From the NCBI GenBank assembly GCA_002682825.1, contig NOKP01000022.1, positions 620,001-684,000 on the forward strand: a DNA stretch of 64,000 bases. Reading direction: 5' to 3'. The notes beneath the pieces are model-generated. The model saw only the letters and a program-made list of their open reading frames with translations, was not told where the DNA came from and ran no database searches. Of this stretch, positions 20,150 through 31,263 are shown piece by piece. Each line of letters starts with the position of its first letter. The stretch's first letter is position 1. The position numbers and the translations under genes are program-made. The stretch comes from Neonectria sp. B-13. Taxonomy: Eukaryota > Ascomycota > Sordariomycetes > Hypocreales > Nectriaceae.

Positions 20150-22809
20150 TCATTCCAGGGGCTGGGCCGAATTTTGTTCAATGCCCCCCAAAAGCTCTCT
20201 CGCGTTAAGGGGTTTGAAATACCTGACAATGTCTGCAAGAGTTGTAGAACCCATGGTCGTGAAGTGGTGTACAAAGTCGTAGTCGTATTCAAATATGCTA
20301 GTTCGCATCCGATGTACTCTCTCCGGGAAGGTTATTAGAGTGTCCACGTGAGAGATTCTCCGAATATTGCCCGTGGTGAATGTGAGTTTGGGTATTTGGG
20401 CACCGAACTCGAGCCAAATCTCCAGTAGTTCCCAGTCAAATGCAATTCTCCTGGGGTCATGACTGCATTGCACCGATTTCAGAAAACGGGAGAGGAATTC
20501 ATGCCATGGATAGAAAAGATTTCCGTTTTGGTTCGAGAGGACGGCAGTATTTGCCCCGTGCCCCGAATCCCGTCTGGAGGGCCGCCTTCAAGATGAACTT
20601 CGAGAAGGGGATGTATCGTCTCCGGCTGTAGGTGGTGGTGATTATGGTGCCGATGCAGCCGGGCTTGGAAGTCCCCAGAGAGTCATGATCGAGCTTCCAC
20701 TGGACAAATTCGTAGAGGCCATTTTTTGCCGCACGGGCTAATGCGCTGGTTTTCTCTGGCCAACCGTGAAGTGCCTCAATGCAATCCCAAAACCTGGCTG
20801 GAGGGGAATTCGAGCCGAAACAATAGTAAAATAATTCCTCCTCGGCAGCCCTCAGCATCGGCAGGAGAGGGCCGCTGTCGCTTATCGGCGTCTGTCTCAG
20901 TCGAGCAAATACATGATCAAGCCTTCGCGTAAGAGGAAGTCGCACGTCTGTATGCAAACACTTCTGAACCCTGGCTTCTTGGAGAAACAAGGACATGATG
21001 AGCTCTGCAACGATGTTATCACTGATCCCATATGCGCCGCTGTCCTGTCGCAGAGTTTCCAGGAAGAACTCTGGGACGGATCGATGTGTGAATCGGGCAA
21101 ATAAATGGCCTTTGCTCTTCCCCCAAATCTGGACATTGTCCGCCTTCTCGACTTCCAAGAGGCACCTGCACGAGGCAGAAAGCTTCATCTGTGTCCAGTC
21201 TTAACAATTTGAATACTCCTCTCCGACAAATAGAACTTCCGTGTCAATAAGAGAGAAAGTCTCCCGGTGGCTTCTCAAGAGCACTCATGACAGTCGATAA
21301 CCCAACAAGCGACAGACATGCATGTTGCGCCTTGTGGTATTCTGAATGGATCCACTTGTCATGGAACCACTCCTCGAGGCTACGCTCGCGATTCGATATA
21401 AGCAGCCCAGCCATCCTCGCTGCTATTGCGAAAATGAAGTATGCCCCGCGGCGGTGATGCTTCGGGATAGAGCCCACTATCTTCCCGAAGAAATCTTCCA
21501 GTTCAGTAGGGGCTAGCGAGACGATGTTCTCCAACACGTCCATCGAAGGCTACCCCCAGCGAGAGCTCATCTACCAGCAGCTTGAGAAGCAGCGTTACCC
21601 AGAGAAACACCCCAGCAGCATCGTTGATTATCTTCTCGACGAGGAGTCGGCATCTTTTGGACTCGGTCTTCGCAATGTCCTGGAATTGTTCATTGTGCTC
21701 TAGCTTTGCTCTGACGAGGACTTCGATGTCGCTTCTGGTAATGAGGTGAAGAGAAATCCTCTGCCTCCCGGATCTGTTGCTCCTGCTTCAGCACCTCGAA
21801 AGCTCGGTGGACACCCTCATCCGAGATCTCGGGCAGTATCGCGACTCTACCATCCGTGAGGTATCTTCGAGGATCCCATTGACTTGGAAACAGAAGCCTT
21901 GTCATGTCCGGCGCCTCTTTGAGAGCCTCGTAAAGCAAACTTCTGAGCAACCCTCTGATCGTCTTCTGCTCACCGCTGCCGAGTTTCCAGAAGAAGAACG
22001 TGGAGATAATGACGCCTTTGCCATCTCCCTGCGCCACTCAATCCCCGAGGAGAGCTCTGGTCTTCTCATGCGTGGCCAGAAACTTCATGAGAGTTGATTT
22101 CCCAGAGCCGGGCTTGCCGACGATGTGGAAGATGCCAGATCCAGACCGTAGCCAGGTGGAGATATGTTGTTCAAGTTTCGGCACAACCCTCAGTAATTTC
22201 TCCGGAGGTTCGAAGATCCAGTCGAAGGTGTCTGGCTCTCTGTCCCGGATTTGATTGAATCTCGTATCGGCGGAATTGGGACGGATAGAGCGGAGGATGG
22301 CTCTTTGATTTATGGTCGCGAGTGCTTCTTCAGAAGTGGCTCGGAGTTTCTCGATCTCAGCAAGCAGGTTAGATCCGTTTCCGCTCGGTTTAAGTGCCTC
22401 CTTTTTCTCCGTAAGGTCTTAGAGGCATCAGAGTTGCTATAGCCATGGCTGCGCTCAGATCCTTCGCGCAGGATTCCAACGCGGACTGGAGCCGTTTAAT
22501 ATCCGACCGCGCAGCTATTTCTCGCCGGAATGCCATCACAGACGCGAAGAGTGACTTCATCTTGGGCCTGCACTTGTCAAGAATCTCGTTGGCCTTGATT
22601 GAGACTTGATTACACTGGAGAGAAACTTGTCGGGTCGGGTCTGTTTGTGTCGCCTGCGAGACCTTGTCTCCTGCTTTTTCCAGGCCTCTTAGAGTACGTT
22701 CGAGTGTAGCAATCGCATCGAGCATGAGCTGGCCATCCCTGGTGCGTCCGGTGTCGTACAGCTGCTTGATAGCCTGACCAGCTTTAACTGCAGCCTCGAC
22801 AGCAGCTCT
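20150..22809 (-). pseudogene. NACHT/STAND NTPase gene with several frame breaks
   Basis: A decayed NLR-like gene. Reading from 22809 gives a helical N-terminal domain (KAGQAIKQLYDTGRTRD, LERTLRGLEKAGDKV), a frame break at an A5 run near 22402, then FDWIFEPPEKLL and the P-loop FHIVGKPGSGKSTLMKF, which is intact. After KTIRGLLRSLLYEAL and LLFPSQWDPRRYL the sequence reaches AFEVLKQEQQI and then shifts frame; the Walker B segment (FFIDGLDE type) is missing, so a deletion is likely. Pieces of the C-terminal NACHT region follow in other frames: DAAGVFLWVTLLLKLL, TQMKLSASCRCLLEVE, FARFTHRSVPEFFLETL and PWHEFLSRFLKSV. At least four frame changes, one in-frame stop and the lost Walker B make a working NTPase very unlikely. 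No repeat domain is recognisable at the end. Confidence 0.8.
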
Positions 22810-23523
22810 TCACCTGGTATAGGTGGGTTTCTGGTCCGCCTCCTGGCTTGCGTCACTGCGGTGTTCATACTCCAGTATTTCCCCCCACAGATAGCCTGCC
22901 CAATCTGAGCGGGAGTTCATCTTGGACTGCCACCAAGAGTGCTGGCATAATGTCCAAATCAATTATGTACCCTCTACCCTCAACTCAAGCGATTAGATTA
23001 ACAATATTGCTCCACCTTAAAGTTGACCTTGAAGCTAGTCTAGTAGATACTCGCTGGCGTGTCATCAAGAACGATCATGTGGTAGTTTGGGTCCGAGCTT
23101 CCCTGACAAACAAGATTCTAACCCAACCTAGAACGCGTCATCGTTTTGGCGACTTTCAAAATGTTGGCAACTCTTGGAACCGGTTTCAAGCAATATCTGT
23201 CAACATCACCATTTTACTTTGAAAGGCTTTTCTTCTATCACAACACATTGAAAACTCGCTCTGCTCATTCTAACTACATAAGTCATTAATCATCAACCGA
23301 ATTCAACACGGCGGCGTCAACATCAGACGAAGTCCAAGAGCAGCAACAGAGTCCCTCTCACACAGTAGAATCACCGACAAGACAACTACCCGCGGAGTCA
23401 TCAGGCGCCGATCAGAAAAATTCCCCGGGACAAGATCCACAGCAAAGGGACCCGACGCATAAAGACTCCCCAGAAAGCAACGCGGAGACAGCGAAGAGAA
23501 CCGTCCAAAGCACAAAATCTGAG
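22810..23523. other. Spacer between the NACHT pseudogene and the small protein gene
   Basis: 714 bp. The last 230 bp (from about 23296) form a stop-free reading frame continuous with the next gene, rich in Ser, Pro, Gln, Glu and Thr but without an ATG. They could be its 5' exon or a lost N-terminus. Nothing else is visible. Confidence 0.45.
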
Positions 23524-23910
23524 ATGTCAAGTGTTGAGCCTAGGCTTGACATGACTATGCCTCAGAGGGGAGAAAAGTTGACGACACAGGACGCGGCGGA
23601 ATTTGCAACAGCCGATGAGGAAAACATTTCGAAAAAGAAGTCACGAAGAAAGAAGTCGCGGCGTACCGAACTGGCGAAGGCGTCCCCAGACAAGGCAAAG
23701 AAAACCGCCCGCGGCATGGATTTTGAAAGTCAACTTGTCGAGCCTGAGTTCCTATTCAATGACTCACAGAAGCAACGGAAACCGAAGCCTCCGAGCACAG
23801 CAGGGAAGGGCAATAGCGGCGCACTTTCTCTTCGCCTTGATTTGAACTTAGAAATCGAGATACAACTGAAAGCAAAGATTCATGGAGATATCACTTTAAC
23901 TCTGCTTTGA
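23524..23910 (+). CDS. Small hypothetical protein with a beta-strand-turn-strand C-terminus
   Basis: A 128-residue protein from the first in-frame ATG. The N-terminal 90 residues are disordered and highly basic (KKKSRRKKSRR). The last 30 residues change character completely: LRLDLNLEIEIQLKAKI, a turn at HGD, then ITLTLL, with strict alternation of hydrophobic and polar residues as in an amphipathic beta-arch. I recall similar C-terminal motifs on many short fungal proteins of unknown function, but know no established role. The frame stays open for 75 more codons upstream without an ATG, so the real start may lie in an unseen upstream exon or have been lost. It is divergently placed against the NACHT pseudogene. 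Confidence 0.5.
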   Translation: MSSVEPRLDMTMPQRGEKLTTQDAAEFATADEENISKKKSRRKKSRRTELAKASPDKAKKTARGMDFESQLVEPEFLFNDSQKQRKPKPPSTAGKGNSGALSLRLDLNLEIEIQLKAKIHGDITLTLL

Positions 23911-24151
23911 GTCGTTATTTTAATGTTATTTTTATTCAGCGGTCGAGCAACAGGAACAAGATATGGACTTGATGAATCACCTTTCATTCGCGTGCAAGCC
24001 CCTCATGTGCTCGTCTTGTTGTGAATAGCTTCTCTATAGAGCCGCGCGCGACGTGATTTGAAAATCCCATTACTACCTTAAAATGAATCGACTTCAGCGC
24101 TTGGGCAGGCTACTTTAGTGGGGCAAGCATTGTACAAGCGGGAATTTGATC
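23911..24151. other. Short spacer
   Basis: About 240 bp, AT-rich at its start; no gene seen. Confidence 0.4.
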
Positions 24152-26963
24152 ACCCTAGGGAATGCACACAACGAAGTAATTTTCGCGTCGCTGTGGAAGA
24201 GGAAGAGTAGCATCATAGTTCTGGCAATTATCGGCGGAGCACTCAAAAAGCTATCGAACAACAGCTACGGAAGCACCTACAGCGAGGACTCACATTAGTG
24301 TCTCTCCGACGCGGAGAACGACGAGCAGGACTCCTCAGCCTATGGACAAGCAGAGATGAGCACTCTGAGTGCCTTCGTCGAGACGTTGATCCATGCAGGT
24401 GCCAGTGTCAACCTCGAGCCCACCGGGCTGAGTGACCTTTGGCAGACACCCGAGTACGAGTTTGAAGCTCCACGTCAGCGGAGGAAGGTGCTTTCGCTCT
24501 TTTTCGAAGGACACACGCCGGTCACAGCAGCTTCCATGTTAGGACTAGACGAGATAGTGCAGCTTCTCCTCAAGCATGGCGGAGATGCTTGTTCCGAAAC
24601 TATGAATGGATCCTCCGCTTTACGAGAATGTCTGAAACTCATGCGAGACCTTTTCCAGGCACACTACACTGGCCAAGAACGGCATATCAGCTCCCCCACA
24701 GAGACTGAGGAGCGTGGCAAGGCTGCTCCTCCTCAGCTCTGAAACATCGGCACTCGACGAAGACAATGGCTCGACTACCGGTTTGCGCTGCATCGAGTAG
24801 GCGGTATCCACAGGGCCCTTTAGCCAGGAAATGACGGCGTTGTTGTTGAACCATGGCGCTTTTCCGACCTGTTGGCTGCCGAGGCGCCGTTGTCAGAAGA
24901 TGCCGTGAAGGAAGTTGTCGAAAAGCTCTGCAAGGGAGACGCTCGTTGGCTTGACTCGGCCTACATGACGAAGGGCACTCCTTGCAGAGAGCGGCGTCTC
25001 ATGGAGGAGGCTCTCACGTCCTGCAGTACCGTCACAGCGAAATATGTCCTCCAGACTCGGAACGACACGGAATGGGTTCCCCGCAACTTGGATGAAAAGA
25101 AGTCCATCTTCGAGGCAATCTGCTCCAAAGGGAGCTTGGGTTATCTTTCCCAGATTGGGTGTCCGAATATCCAGTTCATCATTGAAGAACTTCCGGGCGA
25201 GCTGGTTCACCGCGCCATTCCAGAAAGCAACTTCGAGTCTGCCGAGGTTCTCATCGACTCTGGCCTTGACGCAGCGTCGTTACAGGGCTCGGCTATACAG
25301 CCATGTGCGGGGCGGCTAGGGCTGGGAACGAGGCTCTCTTCGATACACTGAAAGCGAAGGGAATCGAATGGATCCGAGAGACGAAAGTCTTCCATCAGTC
25401 CAAGGGTGGTCGCTATGCCACATTCACCAACGCCTTGGTAGCTGCCGCTCAGAGTGGCAACAACCAAATCATCGTCAAACTTCTCGATGACGGCGCAGAT
25501 ATCAACGCAAGTGGGATGGTGAGCGGCTATCTTCTGCCTTAGCAGTATCCCGTGGGAAGGGAAGCGTCGTGCTGTTGCGCGGTTCCACTCACCATGGCCA
25601 TCTTGATGAAGCTGTGGAGCACCGTTGACCTCCTCCTCGACAAGGGGGCCAAGCCTAACAATCCTCGCGAGGTTTCAGGCTCTCAAATGTCGCCGCTTGC
25701 AGCCGCAATTTACTGCGCAATGCAGTGCTTGTCCCCAGGCTGCTTCACTTAGGCGCATATCCCTTAGACGACCTAGCAGTAATAGCTGCAGGATTGAACA
25801 TGGTATTTGTGAAGATGCTTGTGGATTTGGTACCGGCACAGCTTCCGGACACGGGTTCCACCACTCTTGCTGCGGCACTTGCTCTAGACCAGGCGATTTC
25901 TTCAGGCTCTATAAAGATAGCCGAACTCGTCTTGAAGAAAGGAATTACAACGATGGAAACGGCAGTGCAGTCTGCAGTTAAGACGAAACACTTCGACATG
26001 GCTCGGATTCTACTCCAGCACGGAGCAAGCGCGAACGCTGCGTCCAATCTGGAGACACGGACGCCACTGCAATTGGCGGTGGATCTGGGAGACGTCGAGA
26101 TGGTGTCTCTTCTCGCCTCGCACGGGGCTGTAGTCGACGCCCCCTTGGCAGCGGGGCCGAGGGAGAGCACGGCGCTGTACAAGGCGGTGCATCTCGGGAG
26201 CCACAAGATGGCGTCTCGGCTGATCTTGCTGGGTGCCAACGTCCGAGCTCTCGGTATTCACCAGCCGGGACACTTTACTCTGTTGCAAAAGGCGGTATTC
26301 GACGAGAACGTCGCCTTGGTGACTCTCCTGGTTTCTCACGGGGTCGACGCCAATGCCCTGGGCGTCGTCGGTCCCGACAAGGCAACTCCACTGCAGATGG
26401 CCGCCGAGCGGGCGAATGTCGACATTGCAGCTCTCCTGATTTCTCAGGGCGCGGATCCCAACGCAGTCGGAGCGCCGGGCCAACCAACCGCGCTACCAAG
26501 AGCAGTCTTTACCGGAGAGCTCGACCTCGTCGTCTTACTAGTCTCGTGCAAAGCCAAGGTCGATGCGCCGGGCGGGAACGCGACGGCGCTGCAAATCGCG
26601 GCGCGGGAGGGCTTCTACGACATCACCAAGATGCTGATCGATGCCGGTGCCGACGTCAACGCCCCCGCCGCCCCCGACGGAGGCGCGACGGCTCTCCAGT
26701 TCGCTGCGATCGGGGGGTATCTGGGTATCGCGGAGCTGCTGCTGGACAACAAGGCCGATGTCAACGCCTTGCCGGCCGACAAGGACGGCAGGTCGGCGCT
26801 CGAGGCGGCGGCTGAGTATGGCAGGCTGGACATGGTGCAGCGGCTCTTGAATGCCGATGCGAGGATGAAAGGCGCCGAGTGTACGCGGCCACTGCAGAGG
26901 GCTTCGGAGAATGGACACTGTGCAACACACAAACTGCTCCAGAGGGCGGTGAGGACTGCTTAG
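24152..26963 (+). pseudogene. Ankyrin-repeat protein gene, broken at its 5' end; 412-residue open 3' part
   Basis: Ankyrin-type sequence runs through several frames: a stop (SEDSH then TAG) near 24297, then FVETLIHAGASVN and DEIVQLLLKHGGDA; a second block from about 24863 with YVLQTRNDTEW, FESAEVLIDSGLD; a frameshift near 25295; NNQIIVKLLDDGADINA; an in-frame TAG at 25540; VDLLLDKGAKPNNP; and a frameshift near 25725. From there to 26963 one frame stays open for 412 residues with about ten ankyrin repeats, for example TPLQLAVDLGDVEMVSLLAS, DIAALLISQGADPNA, ITKMLIDAGADVNAPAA and GIAELLLDNKADVNA. Ankyrin stacks bind proteins and often form the sensor end of fungal NLR-like proteins. The intact portion could be a truncated expressed gene; I favour a pseudogene that kept a long frame. 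Confidence 0.7.
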
Positions 26964-29565
26964 AATATGAATCTTGATTATCACTTACTAGCAGTCACAA
27001 TTTTGAATTATACATCTATTATATCAGCTGAACTGTTGTCCAATGTGACCGCAGACATCCCAGCTCATCAACGTCCAGAGCAAGTTGACCCACACGTTTC
27101 GGTGAAGGAAGCCACTCTTTCCAACTCTTCTCAGCTGGTTCTGAGAAGATTATAAAATCCATGTCCTTCGAGTGACTGCTGCGGATGCCCTGACATATCC
27201 CACAGAGTCCCATCTCGAATCGTGTCTCCTAGCCTTGCCAGCCTCTTAATGATGGACTAGGTATGTTCTGCCAGCGCTACAACATCAAAAGGCGTGAACC
27301 AAAGTCGGAGGAACTCGGTTGAGAACAAAGGATACTGAGGCAGGTTGAAAATGTCGGAGACGTTGGTGCCTGACATCTAACATGCACTGGAAGTTTAGCC
27401 GGCGAACGCAGAGCGGCCACCTGGTTGATTTACGGTCGCTCCTGCTTCGTCCTATAATACCAGGATTATCTGTGCTGAGGCTCGTTGAATGCGGATGGCA
27501 GAATGTAATAACGACGGAAGATCCGATAGAAAGCATCGCCTGGCTCTCATCAAGCACACAGGCAAACACTAAGAGAAGCGAGAAAATAAGTTATTAAAAC
27601 ATTATCAAACACAAGCATCCCATTTTCGACTAGGAACTATCTCAATCGTGAAAGTCAAAGAACCCCAAGCTTTCCCATCAATACTTTAAGCCTTTTACTC
27701 AACGCAAACCCTTCATGCAGAACATCGTATCAACACTACAGGCGCAGAACTAGGGTGTGTTAGGGATCACAATTGCCGGCCCCAAATTACAGCAGGATTC
27801 CTTTCCACCGACTTATAGTCATGCATTTTAAAGCTCTCCTTGATTTCTAGCAATTATTTTGGTTCTCTACTCTATTGAGAAATGCAAGTGCGTTTGTCTT
27901 TTGTTGAATTTATCATCTCTTGGATGCTTCCACGACTGGCTCTAGGGTAGGCCGGAGTCTCCAAAAGTTTAGTAGTGCGTGTGTGTAGCGTTTACAGTCA
28001 CCTACTTGACCTAGGGTTCGTGTTTCTTCGATAAGCATACTGGGAACTATCTATCAAGCTTTATTGCCACATGTGCGGGCACCTGATGCTTCACTGAAAA
28101 GTCGGGTGATTGACATGTGTCCACGTGGGTTCCTGAGACTCGTGAGTACGTACAAGAAACAAGGGTCGTGGTGGGTAACAAAATCCCCAGTCCCATCTTT
28201 CTTGAGGGGTATTACGTGAGTAGTAGACTCAATCTTTATTCATTACGAAATCACAGATTGAAAAAGAGGAAACCATTATTAACGCCCCGTGGTCACTCAG
28301 ATACAGTCTGGGGAGAAAAATGGCCACCGTGGGAGAACCCCATGGAGAACCCTTACCGTGAAGTGGCACCTACAGAATCTCCACAATGTAAAATGCGACC
28401 GCCTTCAACTTGGTGAGTAGCTCTCTGGGCGTGAGGTAGGCCAACAGATTGGACAATGCTCGGGGAAGGATGCAACGTGATGATACACCTAAAGAGGGGA
28501 TAATGCTGTTGTGTATAACTGATTGTCGCGAAAATGTGATGACCTATTGCAACAGATATGTCGGAGCAAGTTCCTAAGCAAGCCCTGTCATTAAAGGTAA
28601 ATGGATAGGAGACAACCTTCCGAAAAATGGCCGAGAAGATGATAGGGTGATTGTAGCCGCGGCTCAGGAGGAAAAAAGGAGGCAGGCTTGAGCACCCCGT
28701 ATTCCTGGTCAATTTGGAACAAGGTTGGGCTCGTCGCTGGATGTCCCAAGCAGCATTTTCACAAGATATCTTGATGGGTACGCACCAGTTGCAGGTTTTG
28801 ACTTCATAGTAACAAGAGCGACTACAACGAGCTGCAGAGAATTGGCGTGCATGGGAAATGTGAGTATTCCACTGTAGAAAGGAATTGCAAGCCGCCTAAG
28901 ATGTTGGTAATGCTGAATGAAGCATCCGCGACGTTGGCCCCAGCCTATCGAGACGTTGACAAATTGGAGGACGTGATGACCAGGATCGGTTGTTGACGTT
29001 GTCCCGCTTTAAGTGACCCACGAACGCTCGGGCAAGGGACGAGAACCACAAGAAGCTGGGGCTCTGGAAGAATACCGGGAACGCTGTTGCCGGTCTCGGA
29101 AGACTCAGATGGACGGGCCATGGCGCCACTTACGAGAGCTAGAGTGCGGAAGAGGTCGACGACGCGTTTGCAGCTGATGTGAGGATGGATTTTATGTGTC
29201 AAGGCTTCCTTCTTCGGGACCTGGGGTGAGGGTTTACCCCGTCTGGAGTAATTAAGTGGCCAGTCTGAAATCTGGCCGCTGAGCTTGTCGAAGTCCCCAT
29301 GGGCAGTTGAGATGGGCTCTACGACTGGATTCCGATCTGCAGAAAAGCGAAGCTGGGGAGCGGTGATTTCTCAGGATTTAATTGGCGTATTTGGGAACTA
29401 GTACGTAAGCTGTTTCAATTACCCTGCCTTGACGATGTCCCGCAGTTGTGTGTGGCCACTTTTTGGGAGGCGATAGCGCTAAGTTGCCGAGTCTTCCCCT
29501 AGCTCCGGCGTAACCGTGACATTGGGAGCATCATGGACGATGGGATGGGCCGTGAGATTCCCTGA

Positions 29566-29583
29566 TGGTGGTGGTGGTGGTGG
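29566..29583. repeat. (TGG)6 microsatellite
   Basis: Six uninterrupted TGG units in non-coding DNA. Confidence 0.9.
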
Positions 29584-29760
29584 CCAAAGGCGAAGTGGGA
29601 ATGACGTCTTAGCAGATGGGAAGTTTTTGGAAGCGCGGCGTCTTGGGTTAGAGCGCGTTGGCCTGCATTTGTGCATTCGCCCGGGACGCCACCGCGGAGG
29701 TTCTGATCCTTCTAGAAGCACGGCACGGGGAATCGATCGACCTAGGGTTGACCCCGGCCT

Positions 29761-29815
29761 GACTTGGCAGCACGTTGACTTGGCACTTGACTTGGCACTT
29801 TGACTTGGCTGCTTG
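29761..29815. repeat. Four copies of GACTTGGC at irregular 12-16 bp spacing
   Basis: Copies begin at 29761, 29777, 29789 and 29802; most extend to GACTTGGCAC. Non-coding; a minisatellite or clustered binding site. Confidence 0.75.
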
Positions 29816-31263
29816 GCGCCCGATGTTCAAGACCGCGCGCAGCAGAGCCGCGCTTGAGCTTCCAACGACGCTCGAGTGAGCCGACAGACATCCGCCATGT
29901 AATGTAAAAGGCATTTGTCAACCAGAACCCGAAACCACGCCGTCACCACCAGGCAGAAGTGGGCAGTCCGGCTCGCCCGGGGTCCTTGCTGACCTGAAGT
30001 ACATGTTTACTGGAGCAGCCGGCTAAGTCGGCTGTTAGCCTGTTACGGGGGGGATCCTCCTACACGGGTCGCAGGATCACCATGGCGAATTGCCTCGATC
30101 CTCGCCGCGAATCCGCAAGCAACGAGGATCAATCCCACGCAGACATTCTCGAATCCGACGAGTAAATTAAGCGTTTCGTGCTCCGCTTCGCCACCCACTG
30201 CACCCATGGCCTCCACGAGCCTACCCACGGGGAACGCCCGCAAACGGGTGGAGGCCCTGGGACGCGGGTCAGATAGATAGCGGACTAGTTATGTACAGCT
30301 GGCGATAGTCCGAGTCCGTCTGGCTTCGTGGTGGAAGTCGTCGGGGAAGTCCCTGTATGAGGTATTTTGCCTCGTGTCGTGTGGTTTAAGCTTCTCTCCT
30401 GACCTCTCCCAGTATTGTGGATGCTGCGCTGCGTCTCGAGAAGAGTCCGTGATGCCTCGTCTGATTGTACGGCGGCGGAGTTTTCCGAACAGATAGGAAC
30501 AGCGCGGCTACCGTACCTTGAGAGACGGGACTTTCGTGTGAGGCTGATGGTGAAGCTTGACAAAGGGTGATCAACGAAGAACCCCTTCAGCGGATGGAAA
30601 CGACGCGGACCCTGGTCTTTTTATGACATCCGAATTGACTGAAATCCCATGGCCGCGTTTGAAGGTTTGAAATTAGCTTGGCGACAAAAGCAATCCACGG
30701 CGCGGCTTCTCTGCAGAATCCCACCAGCCTGCAGCAGCCCGCCCTACATTAGCATTGAATGCAACGGCCAGACTGGTTCGAGCTCCCCATAATTCAAAAG
30801 ACGGCTCCGACAGTCGATGCCGCAAATTTGTGGGTTCTGCAAGTCGTTCTAGAACAAAAGCTGGAGGGTTCTTTCAGGGGTGGGAGGACGGATCAGAAGA
30901 CGACTGTGGGAACGCGGTGGAGCGCTTGGAGCCTCAATGCTTCCCAAGGGTCGCATGTTGGGAAACGCTTGTTACGCAAAGCGATTGTTCGTTCGTTTTG
31001 ATAACGAGCCGGCCCCGGGGCGGGGTCCCCGGACTGTTCCCGGTCTGCTTCCGGTCCCTCCATCTGTGTCACTCTGCGTCCTAGTCTGTGAGACGGCGTC
31101 GGACTATCATTGCCTTTCTCCACAAATGATCAACAGCTTCTCACTATGTAAGACTCGAGTCCCCAGGTACGCTTCTCAGCTACCTCCCCAGGCTCCATCA
31201 CTACTCGAACTCCCCTGTTCAATCCCTCCCTGTCTTCCCCCCGACTCCCTTCGACTCAACACC

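Larger units (their letters stand above)
26964..31263. other. 4.3-kb region with no gene recognised
   Basis: Only short open stretches without family resemblance. It holds a (TGG)6 microsatellite at 29566-29583 and a short tandem repeat at 29761-29815. The last kilobase is GC-rich (for example 31008-31035) and includes the permease promoter. A long frame upstream of the permease start is discussed under rejected items. Confidence 0.5.

Noticed and set aside
25725..26963. Calling the 412-residue ankyrin frame an intact gene
   Set aside because: It has no convincing ATG at its front, and ankyrin repeats continue upstream in other frames with stops, so it looks like the surviving 3' part of a broken gene.
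30880..31263. Open frame extending the permease N-terminus by 128 residues
   Set aside because: The extension is low in family resemblance and lies in the leader. The ATG at 31264 has a strong context and gives the normal length.
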